From NCBI RefSeq assembly GCF_018446385.1, contig NC_055986.1, positions 74,423,659 through 74,487,658 of the forward strand: a DNA stretch of 64,000 nt, given 5' to 3'. Below, in pieces: positions 55,531-64,000 of the stretch. The number at the start of each line of letters is the position of its first letter. Positions within the stretch are counted from its first letter, which is position 1. This stretch comes from Zingiber officinale (lineage: Eukaryota; Streptophyta; Magnoliopsida; Zingiberales; Zingiberaceae). Under the pieces are notes generated by a model. The model ran no database searches, was not told the DNA's origin, and saw only the letters and a program-made list of their open reading frames with translations. The translations under genes were made by a program, and so were the position numbers.

Positions 55531-56540
55531 CATTGAGGAAGCATTGGGATGTAGAGTTAGAGAAAAATGGAAAGCTGCAATGGTTGAAGAGATGGAGTCC
55601 ATGATTCAAAATCATGTTTAGGACTTAGTCGATCTTCCTCTGGGCCGAAGGGCTATTGAGAATAAGTGGATTCTCAAAATAAATAGAAAAGCTGATGAAT
55701 CGATTAACAGATATAAAGCTCATTTAGTATCAAAAGGATACACCCAAATGGAGGATATTGACTTTGAAGAGATATTTTCTCTCGTAGTAAAATTTATGTC
55801 AATACGAGTTATTTTGGCCTTTGTGGCACATTATGACTTGGAATTACATCAAATGAATGTAAAAATCACTTTCCTTAATGGTGATCTTGATGAAGAAATT
55901 TATATGGTTCAGCTAGAAGGTTTCATTGCTGAAAGCCAAGAGCAGAAAGTATGTAGACTTAGAAAGTCTATATATGGGCTAAAGCAAGCGTCAAGACAAT
56001 GGAACATAAGATTTAACAAAGTAGTTTTATCTTATGGTTTTGAGATGATCAATGAGGATCATTGTGTTTTCCTGAAAAGGGAAAAAGGAAAGTATGTCAT
56101 TTTATCATTATATGTTGATAATATGCTGATAGATGGAAATGATATAGGATATGTGAATGAAGTCATGAAGTGGTTGTTATCACAATTTGATACAATGGAT
56201 ATGGGAGAAGCTGAATACATCTTAGGAGTGAAGATCATTAGAGATTGTCCTAAAAGATTTTTGAGTCTGTCACAAAAGTCTTATATAAATAAGATGTTAC
56301 ATCATTTTAGTATGTCAAATTGCAACGTAGAACATATATCGATTGTGAAAGGTACTATTTTTAGTAAGAGTTTGTGTCCTAAAACTCTAGAGAAAATAGT
56401 TGAGATAAATAAAAAATTATATGCCAGTGCTATTGGTAGTTTGATGTACACTATGTTGTGTACATGTTCTGATATTAGCTATGTTGTGGGCTTGGTCAGT
56501 CACTTCCAATCAAACCCAGGACCGAGACACTGAAAGACGG
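55531..56540 (+). pseudogene. Copia-B reverse transcriptase, two catalytic Asp lost
   Basis: A mostly open frame reads MEDIDFEEIFSLVVKFMSIR, then YDLELHQMNVKITFLNGDLD, SIYGLKQASRQWN near 55965-56005, and LYVDNMLIDGNDI near 56108-56145. Copia RTs have [10 protein letters not shown] and YVDD; here both read Asn (MNVK, YVDN). Both are GAT-to-AAT changes, as is the TGG-to-TGA that ends the frame near 56531. Typical of G-to-A (methylated cytosine deamination on the other strand) decay. Length and motif order are otherwise normal. Confidence 0.88.
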
Positions 56541-57083
56541 TAAAAAGGATATTCAGATATTTGAAGGCGATAACAGATTATTATCTCTGCTTCAAGGATC
56601 ATATATGAGTCTGAAAGGTTATTTAGATGCAAATTGGGTTGGGGACCTGGATGATAGAAAATCCACATCAGGCTATGCATTCTTGCTGAATGGTGGCGCC
56701 ATCTCTTGGAACAACAAGAAACAGGCTTGTGTAGCTTTGTCGACTATGGAAGCTGAATATGTGGCATGCTCAGCGGCTGTGCAAGAAGCAATCTAGTTAA
56801 GAAGGTTTCTGAAGCATCTGAAAATTGCTGAGGATAGTGGGAGTCCAGTAACTGTCTACTGTGACAGTCTAGTTGCAATAGCTTTTTCCAAGGATCCCAA
56901 ATATCACATCAAAGGCAAGTATATAGAATTTAAATATAATTTTGTGAGGGATATTGTGGCTAAAAGAAAAGTAATTCTTGAGTATGTCCCTACACGTGCT
57001 ATGCTTGCAGATCCTTTTACTAAGCCAATGACTAAAGAGTCATTTAAAGACCATGCAAAGTCTTTTAGACTTCATAGAATGTA
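56541..57083 (+). pseudogene. Copia-B RNase H
   Basis: Reads RIFRYLKAITDYYLCF, GYLDANWVGDLDDRKSTSGY near 56617-56675, WNNKKQACVALSTMEAEYVA, then a TAG near 56794. It continues VTVYCDSLVAIAFSKDPKYH, FVRDIVAKRKVILEYVPTRA and MLADPFTKPM, ending at TAA near 57082. DAN, AEYVA and CDS keep the catalytic acidic residues. The ending (ADPFTKP, FRLHRM) is the standard Copia pol terminus. Confidence 0.88.
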
Positions 57084-58238
57084 ACAATATTGAAATAATA
57101 ATCAGACTTTGTGATTTGATTGTGTCATCTACCATAATTTATTCAGTGTATATGTTGTATTTGTTACATTCATATAAGATCTTGGTGAGCATGTTGGCAG
57201 GTTGAGATTGGTCCACTCACATGGACAATCATCTCTATTTGTTAAGTACAAATAGAGGTAAGACCGTTACTTATGGAATAACTTATGTAGCTGAAATTAG
57301 AGACAGATCCATAAGTTGATATCGCCTTAATAATTGTGTCAAGATTAGATCATTTATGTGTTAATAATGATCGAAGTAAATGAACCCACCATTTACTGAA
57401 CCTGTTGAAAGCCAAATTAGAATTCATATGTTGAATTCAGGATTAGACATTACGTATGTCTAGATCAAAATCTGTACGATGTTAAATTTGAGTAAAACAT
57501 GCACTCTTTTTAGTAAAGAGAATAACATCATAATATGTGATTCATACCACATATGCTATTATGACAATAAAGGTAGTAGGAGAATGGATCTCTGTTTCTC
57601 TACTATGTGAGACCTTTGAGATTATAAGTTAATCTCAGTTTTTGCCTTAGTGACTATTTAGCTATTTACTTGAAGTTCTAATCAGTGTTTGCTGCTTTAG
57701 CATGTATCTTATGACTATGTATGATTTGGTCTATGGAACATAACTAGGAAAGCAACTGATTAGTATGAATAGATTCTAGCTAAAAAGGAAAATTAAATAT
57801 ATTTACATCATTAGATGTTATTCACTGGTCGATCCATTTCTGTTATGTATAGAAATGAATGTGAATATTGGATATGGAATATGCTCTTGATATAATGGTC
57901 ATTCTAAGAGATTAGAGATGTTCATATTGATGTAAATGAAGATTATTTAATATGAGTAAATAGCAAGACATGGATATCTCCAAGATAATGACTATGTGCC
58001 ACTAGGAGATTGGATAGATCCTGGATAAAGGCTATGTGCCACCAGGAAAGAGGCTATGTGCCATGCAGAGTGTGTCTCTAATTTATTTGAGCGGCTAAGT
58101 AAAGTGTAACAACTTTGTTAGCATTGCTTGCTCAGAGAGCGGCTATGTAAGTTGTAACAATCTTCTTAGCAACTATCGCTCAGTGTGCTTGCTGTCGCAT
58201 GAACTATTTTTTTCTAAGTATGGATTAGATGTTCTAAT
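57084..58238 (+). other. Copia-B 3' untranslated region
   Basis: Non-coding. Two neighbouring phrases AGGCTATGTGCCA(C/T) near 58024-58052 and GAGCGGCTA(A/T)GTAA near 58088-58150 are small direct repeats. No polypurine tract as clean as in the Gypsy element precedes 58239. No gene was seen. Confidence 0.5.
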
Positions 58239-58330
58239 TGTTAGAGTGTATACTAAAAGCCTAGCTTTTTGTAAAAATTTATTTTAAAATAAAGAATCAC
58301 ATTGGTCAAATGTCTACATTTATATGCCTC
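58239..58330 (+). repeat. Probable Copia-B 3' LTR start, truncated
   Basis: TGTTAGAGTGTATACTAAAAGCC at 58239 has the look of a Copia LTR start placed at the expected distance after pol, and runs for about 90 bp before unrelated text begins (CTCCAAGATG). The corresponding part of the 5' LTR is absent from 27285-27619, so the pairing cannot be tested here. Confidence 0.45.
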
Positions 58331-59190
58331 CAAGATGAAATTTGATCTCAGTAATTTTGGACTCAATTAGCTTCATAAGCTTTGGTTCCTATCCACACGA
58401 GGGTGCCTCCAAGCTCTTCCGAGGTGCCTCCAATGCGCCTTCGAGCCACCTCTAACACCTCCATGGCATCTCCGTGCCATGAAACCTTATACGTAGACCT
58501 TATCTCATCGAGGGCACCTCCACCCTATCTAGTGCACCTTCCACACACCTTTAAGAGGCCTCAAATACTATTCATCCGAAGCTTATTTTTGCCATTTAAC
58601 CTTGCAAAAGTGTATTAGCCCAAAAACAAAGTGTAACCTGAAAAATAGAGTTAGGACAATATAAAAATAATATTATTAATTAGATCACACCTTACCAAGA
58701 TTAGGATTTAGTCATGATCTTAGTTTAAATTTCCAAAATAGATCTAAAATGGACCAATGCCTACAGTTCCAACTAGGACTCATTCTCACTAGATCACTCT
58801 CCTTTAGTGACTTACCTCACTTACCATTTGTCATCCTTGACTTACCTTTTGACCCACCAGGTCTTCCCGCCATTTGTCAGGTCTATAGACTCAACTAGAC
58901 TTCAGCTGGTTGTCAGGTCCAACAGATCCAGCCTGACTTCTCTCTAGATATTGGGTCATTTCTTGACCTATCTGGACTTCCCACCAGCTATCAGGTCCAT
59001 AGACCTAGTTGAATTTTAGCTTGGTGTCAGGTCCTTTAAACCCGTCAATTTCTACACACTTGGTAAAGGTATCAGATCACACAGAACCTAACTTTAACCA
59101 TTTGTCATTCATCAAAACCTAAATTTGATCATTGGTATTTACTACACCAACACCTAACACACATACCAATTATAAATAAAATATTAGGCC
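58331..59190 (-). repeat. Sirevirus-like LTR/3' region debris
   Basis: Contains two diverged copies (about 58855-58920 and 58975-59035) of a block with TCTTCCCGCCATTTGTCAGG/ACTTCCCACCAGCTATCAGG. A G/CCTCCA-rich stretch lies at 58395-58560. The location beyond an antisense sirevirus-like pol suggests LTR or 3' untranslated origin. A 78-codon plus-strand frame here has no recognisable motif. Confidence 0.4.
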
Positions 59191-60020
59191 AGCTTGTAGT
59201 TATATATAATTGACTACTTATTGTACTCCTATAATATTTTAGGTTAATGAGTTTTTCTTCTAGATTATTTTCAATTTTTTACATTAGTTGTCATTGGAAT
59301 ATTAATTTCTTTATAATTTTCTATTCTACTTTTTTTAATTAATCCTTAGCATATTTATTTTGAAACACGTAACTACCTTCTTTGGTTTGTTTTATTTGTA
59401 AGCCTTAATAGAAATCAAGTTTACCTATGAGACTCATTTCAAATTCATTTTCCTTTAATGTGATAAATTCTTTTAAGAATTTTGCATTGGTTGAAACAAA
59501 GATGATATCATTTACATATATTTGGGCTATAAAAATATCCTTTTTTAGGGGTTTAACGAGTAGAGTTTAGTCAATTTATCCTTGGTTAAACCCTTTAGAT
59601 ATTAAGTAGGTTGACAAGCTCTAATACCATATCCTAAGTGCTTGTTTTAGTCCATATAGGACCTTTTTTTAGTTTAAAGACATGGTTTAAGTGATCTAGA
59701 TACTCAAGTCTGGGTGTTGACTTATGTAGACTTCTTCCTTAATGAAACCATTAAGAAATGAAGACTTAATATCCCTTTGATATAGCCTGAATCTCTTATG
59801 TACTACATAGACTAGCAACATCCTAATTGATTCAAGTTTAGCTACAGGTGTATATGTTTCATCATAATCTAGTCTTTCTACTTGACTAAATCCCTTAGCT
59901 ACTAGTTGGGCTTTGTTCCTAAAAATTTCACCTTTGTTATCAAATTTATTTTTAAAGACCCATTTGGTGTCAATAATAGACTTATCTTTTGGCATAGATA
60001 CTAGGTCCCACACTTAGTTT
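59191..60020 (-). pseudogene. Sirevirus-like Copia reverse transcriptase, partial
   Basis: Minus-strand frame 60013-59696 reads MWDLVSMPKDKSIIDTKWVF, then KNKFDNKGEIFRNKAQLVAK, QVERLDYDETYTPVAKLESI and RDIKSSFLNGFIKEEVYIS. The catalytic MDVKSAFLNG-type motif reads RDIKSSFLNG, which keeps the Asp. Downstream (59695-59400) only broken fragments of the fingers and palm remain, with no YVDD recognised. The N-terminal wording is that of sireviruses. Confidence 0.83.
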
Positions 60021-61700
60021 CTTTCTAATTATGTTAGCTCTTCTTGCATTGTAATTATCCAATAAGGTCAGGTAAGGCTTCTTCTATGGTTTTGAATTCA
60101 GTTTTAGATATTAAAGCTATTTGGCTCAAGTTTTTATAAGAGCATTGAGTTCAAATTCCTAGATTTGGGTCACCTAAAATTTGGTCAGCTGAATAGTTAG
60201 ATCTTAATCTAGTTACTCTATGTCAGGATTAACACTTGGTTCTTCTAATTCATTTATGTTTAATTCAAGTCTAAGTTCATCATCTTCCAAATTTCTATCA
60301 TTTTGTTCATTATTTAAATTAATTTGGTTTGATTGATTATTTTTTTCATCAAATATAATATTGATTATTTCTTCAACTTTCATGGTATTTTTGCTATAAA
60401 CTCTATAAGTTATACTAGTTGTAGAATAACCAACACAAATTCTATTTGTTGATTTATATGCAAATTTTCTTAAGTAGTTCTTGGTGTTTAATAATGTACT
60501 TTGCATTCAAATACTCTTAAGTAATTTAAATTAGATATTTTATTGTAATAGATTTCATAGACGATTTTATTATTAAGTTTATTAATTAAAATTCTATTTT
60601 GGATGTAGTAGACTATGCTTATCGCTTTAGTACAAAATTGGTTAGATAGGTCATATTCATTTTATATCCTTCTAAATACTTCTTATAATATTCTATTCTT
60701 TTTTTTCAACTATTCTATTTTGTTAAGGGGTTTTAGGGCATAAAAATTCATAGTGGTACCCGTTATTTATGCAAAATTTTATAAACCTATGGGGTTCAAA
60801 TCCCCCCCATGATCACTTCTTATTCTTTTAATTTTTACATCTTTTTTATTTTATATTAACTTACACAAATTAATAAAATTTTCAAATATTTCATCTTTAA
60901 TTTTTAAAAAATTTACTCAAGTAAATCTCGAGTAGTCATCAATTATTACTAAGCAGTATTGGTTTCTACTAAGTGACTTAGCCCCATGGGAATCGAACAT
61001 GTCTAAGTGTAGGAGTTCAAATATTGAGTTTGTTCAACTTAGATTAGTTGGTTTGTGAGTTGATTTAGTTCGTTTTTCTTGTTGACAAGCATTATAGATT
61101 ATATTTTCTAAGTTTTTTTTTTAAATTTTGGTAGACCTTTAACTAAATTATTTTGACTCATTTTTGAAATGAGTCTTAGGTGAGTGTGACCCAGTCTCCT
61201 ATGTCACAACTTAGTTTCCTCTTGCTATATCAATAGACACTTAAATAAGGAGATTGGTATATTAATTGTGTAGATATTATTTTTCCAAATTCCCTTAAGT
61301 TTTATTTTAGGATTTTCAATATTTTTAATTAGGCATTCAAAATTTGAAAATGATACTAAATATTAGAATTACACAATTGACTAATTCTATGTAGGTTAAA
61401 CTTAAATTTATCAACTAAAAAAACTTTATGAATAATGAAATTGGAACTTAATTCAATATTATCTATTTTGATTTCCTCAAGTTTTTTGTTATTGTCAAAT
61501 GCAACCGATCCTTGGTTCTTGAGTTTCAATTTGGTCACAACTAAAGGATGCTGTGCTTTTGGGTTGGCCGCCACGTGCGCTTCCTGATTTACCTTGTTAG
61601 CCTGTGAGAAATTTCCGTGGAGCCGGGCCAGTCACCCCCAAGGATAATCAATAAGGCTAACTGTGATTATCATTTGTTTTTTGAGTTACAATTTGATACA
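60021..61700 (-). pseudogene. Sirevirus-like integrase and pre-integrase remnants
   Basis: At 60506-60213 the minus frame reads FAYKSTNRICVGYSTTSITY and an acidic Asn/Glu-rich linker with LNNEQNDRNLEDDE, the integrase C-terminal region. Farther upstream, 61574-61356 reads LKLKNQGSVAFDNNKK and FLVDKFKFNLHRISQLCN, as in the protease to pre-integrase segment. Between them only short pieces of integrase (near 61150-60700) can be guessed. Stops and indels are frequent, so this is an older copy than Copia-A or Copia-B. Confidence 0.7.
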
Positions 61701-63124
61701 TTTCAATCTATCTCTAATCATGTATTTGGAACACCCACTATTCAAAATCCATTTGTCTAAATCTTTATGTTCCTACATACAAAATATTTGATTTGGATCC
61801 AACTTATACTTGGATTTTAATATAGCTCAATTGATTTTTACTACTTATTTTTCATCTCACTCATTCTAGATTATCAAACATGTTACTTCTATGAGTTCTT
61901 TTGTGAGATGGATATCAATGTAATTAGGATTTTTAATTTGTTAAAAGGATATTTCAATTTTGTATTAATTTAAGTTAGATTAATTAAGGTTTAAGGATGA
62001 ATTGTTGACTTAACGTTTAATAATTTCATTATGATTATGCTTAAATTGAAATTAGGTTGTGTTATTAATTAAGGTATAATTAAATTTTGGTTAATTTTAA
62101 ATTAATCAAAATTTAATTAAGTTTAATTAATCAAATTTTTAATTAAGTTAAGATAAATTAATTAAGTTAATATTAATTAAGTTTAATTAAGTAAGATTTA
62201 TTAGTTGAGTTTGGATTAATTAATTATGGTTTAATTATTTAAGTTAGATTTATTTAAGTTATATTTATTTAAGTTAGTATTTATTAATTGAGGTATTAAA
62301 GTTAAATTAATAATTACTATTAAGATATTTTTTTTAATTAAGGTTAAATTACAAGATTTTTCAATAGATTAGCTAAGTGTTCAATTTCTCGAACACCCAA
62401 GAAAGCCTATGTGTCTTGCCATGACCTAAAAGTTGAAACCCGAATGTGCACTTAGTTGGTCAACAGTTAAACTTAAATTTAACACAAAGTCAAATAACCC
62501 ATAGAATTCAAACTAAATTAATTAAGATAAAATTAACAACCATCTCACAAAATCTATAAGATATGATTGAAAATTTAGAAATGAGTGAGATGGATCTAGG
62601 GCTTAATTCAAAATTAATTTAATAATCTAGCCTTAATCAAATAAATTTAATCATAATATTAATTATTAAATTAACCCTAATTAAATAAACTTAATCTTAA
62701 ACTTGATTATTAATCTAACCTTAATCCTGTCAAATAAAATGCAGTTCAACCAATAAAGAATTTTAAAAATTACAAGTCATATAATGAGGGGTTCAAATAG
62801 TTGGAGGCAAAGATTGATAGCATAGTTTAAAAATGGTTCAAACATGACCTCTCTTCTACACAGACAAGGTCTAGTGAACAGTGTAATGATATTTAGTTGA
62901 GAAGTGACAAGAATCATGAAAAACTTTTGGAGAAGGACTTGTATAGAATTGAGGAGAAGAATAATGGAAGACCACAAAAACTCAGTTCCATTACTCCAGG
63001 TAATGCCTAAACGCCACGAGTACCTTTCCATCAATGGTTGATCACACTATCACTAGACAAACAAGTTGAACCTCTACCATGAGTTCAAAGGGAATATGGG
63101 GGAATGAAAGATCAATGCTCCCCA
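61701..63124. other. Unassigned AT-rich sequence with TTAATTAAG repeats
   Basis: Between about 61980 and 62340 the words TTAATTAAG, TTAAATTAA and AAGTTAGATT recur without a fixed period. From 62380 to 63124 no domain is recognised. A minus-strand 85-codon frame (63034-62777) is uncharacterised and has no family motif I know. The sirevirus-like gag would be expected here but is not seen. Confidence 0.4.
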
Positions 63125-64000
63125 TGTTAGTATTAGCCCTAATACCAATTATGAGATGATTGTAAATGGATCATTTTTGTATCATATTTCATTATTAATA
63201 AAAAGGTAAAGTTGGTTATTATATTTATTTCAGATCAGTGTCGATTGAATAAGTATAATAATATCCTTGGGTAGTAGGTTCATATCTACAATATATTAAT
63301 TAGTTGAATTGATAGTGAGATATTGTAGATATACATAGAACACTACTCTTAACTATTCCCAGTCAAGCATTAATATATAAGAACAATATTAATGCGTAGA
63401 GACTAGTATGTAGGTCAACGGATAACTTGATCTCACAAGTCATGGATATGAGATATTAGGTTGACACATGAGTATATATTAGAGAATATATACTGAATGA
63501 CCCTCCATGAGAATGTTTCATGGATCGTCGTATGAGTGCCATAAACATTCTTATGTGACTATTGGTATGAATAGTCCTTAGACCTGAAGTCACTACGGTT
63601 CCCTACATAAGGAGTTGTATACTTTGGTATCGTCAAACGTCACCCGTAATAGGGTGGACTATAAAGTTGATCACTGGGTATGCAATGAATTATGCGGAGG
63701 GATGTGAGCGATATAGATGAGATCTATCCCTTCCATATGACAGAAGCGATATCTGTGGGTCCCTTGATTAGTAGGACACAAGAAAGCATGACCATGTTCA
63801 AATAAGTCAATATGAGATATTAAGCTTATTTGATTGAGTGTGTCTACTTAGAAATCAAGAAACACAAAGGTTGATAATAGGATGACACAGTCTATGCCTC
63901 ATTGATCAATCTAGATATCAAGGATAGAGGGACCAAGTCATACAAGATAATAGCCAGGGACAGGTTAGGTCGAATCTCAACTTTCTCATCACTTGGGTAG
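63125..64000 (+). repeat. Copia-A family LTR, opposite orientation, cut by window end
   Basis: Starts TGTTAGTATTAGCCCTAATA and follows the reverse complement of the 2831-4465 LTR from its 4465 end down to about 3599 with few differences and no large indel. It is in plus orientation, so it is either a 5' LTR whose element continues to the right or a solo or 3' LTR. The left flank (CTCCCCA) is not a known TSD because the other side is outside the window. Confidence 0.9.

Larger units (their letters stand above)
27285..58330 (+). mobile_element. Copia-B: host Copia element of the nested stack
   Basis: A plus-strand Copia element expanded to about 31 kb by later insertions. The visible parts are a 5' LTR remnant (27285-27619) and a primer site (27621). 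The leader runs 27633-28568 and 44735-46061. Then come gag (46062), protease (to 47380), integrase, RT and RNase H (54413-57083), a 3' untranslated region, and a scrap of probable 3' LTR (58239-58330). Removing the insertions joins the frame exactly: the 17 bp before the LINE equal those after it. Both LTRs are truncated and their retained parts do not overlap, so their identity as a pair is inference. Confidence 0.8.

Noticed and set aside
62777..63034. Minus-strand 85-codon frame
   Set aside because: No family motif; neighbouring sequence is AT-rich debris. Kept only as unassigned sequence.

Overview
This is a window of a large, repeat-dominated plant nuclear genome. The evidence is plant Copia and Gypsy LTR retrotransposons with initiator-Met tRNA primer sites, RTE-type LINEs, a CACTA element, and one intron-split host gene of a plant universal-stress-protein (USP) family. 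LTR families and base composition suggest a monocot, perhaps Zingiberales (ginger/turmeric/banana order). That placement rests on remembered resemblance and was not tested. There is no prokaryotic content, CRISPR array, rRNA or convincing tRNA gene.

Layout. (1) 1-12150: relics on the minus strand. A sirevirus-like Copia gag is split by a complete but decayed Copia element (Copia-A, 2831-11025) and carries a short RTE LINE tail; another RTE fragment lies at 1520-2560. (2) 12151-16640: mostly unassigned, with an LTR-like promoter stretch, a possible terminal exon and a strong palindrome. (3) 16640-24000: the only convincing host gene, a USP-domain protein (about 208 aa), exon 1 at 16950-17416 and exon 2 at 23494-23653. 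Its 6.1 kb intron holds a sirevirus relic with an RNase H domain and a MITE-like element. (4) 24000-27285: a 45-bp GC-rich minisatellite, TA microsatellite and LTR-like relics.

(5) 27285-58330: one stack of nested insertions, readable from target-site duplications (TSDs). The host is Copia-B (plus strand). Its leader received a sirevirus-like LTR, now solo (28569-44729, TSD GTTCT). That LTR received a Gypsy element (29034-39441, TSD GATCT) and a CACTA transposon (39829-44515, TSD GAG). Farther down, the protease/integrase junction of Copia-B received an RTE LINE (from 47381, 17-bp TSD). The LINE tail then received a 3.7 kb probable solo LTR (50645-54383, TSD TTATT) full of tandem repeats.

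(6) 58330-64000: a decayed sirevirus-like pol on the minus strand, AT-rich sequence, and the start of another Copia-A-family LTR (63125 onward) in the opposite orientation, cut by the window end.

No retroelement protein here is intact. Copia-A has lost the integrase catalytic Glu and carries a 220-bp tandem duplication in its reverse transcriptase. Copia-B has lost two reverse-transcriptase catalytic Asp residues. The Gypsy element lacks a recognisable gag, protease and integrase core. The LINE is the least damaged. The observations most worth following are a possible extra ORF ahead of gag in Copia-B, a near-nucleosome-length (about 145/154 bp) repeat array inside the solo LTR, spliced-gene-like segments inside the CACTA element, a triplicated primer-site region in the Gypsy element, and the USP gene spanning a transposon-filled intron.
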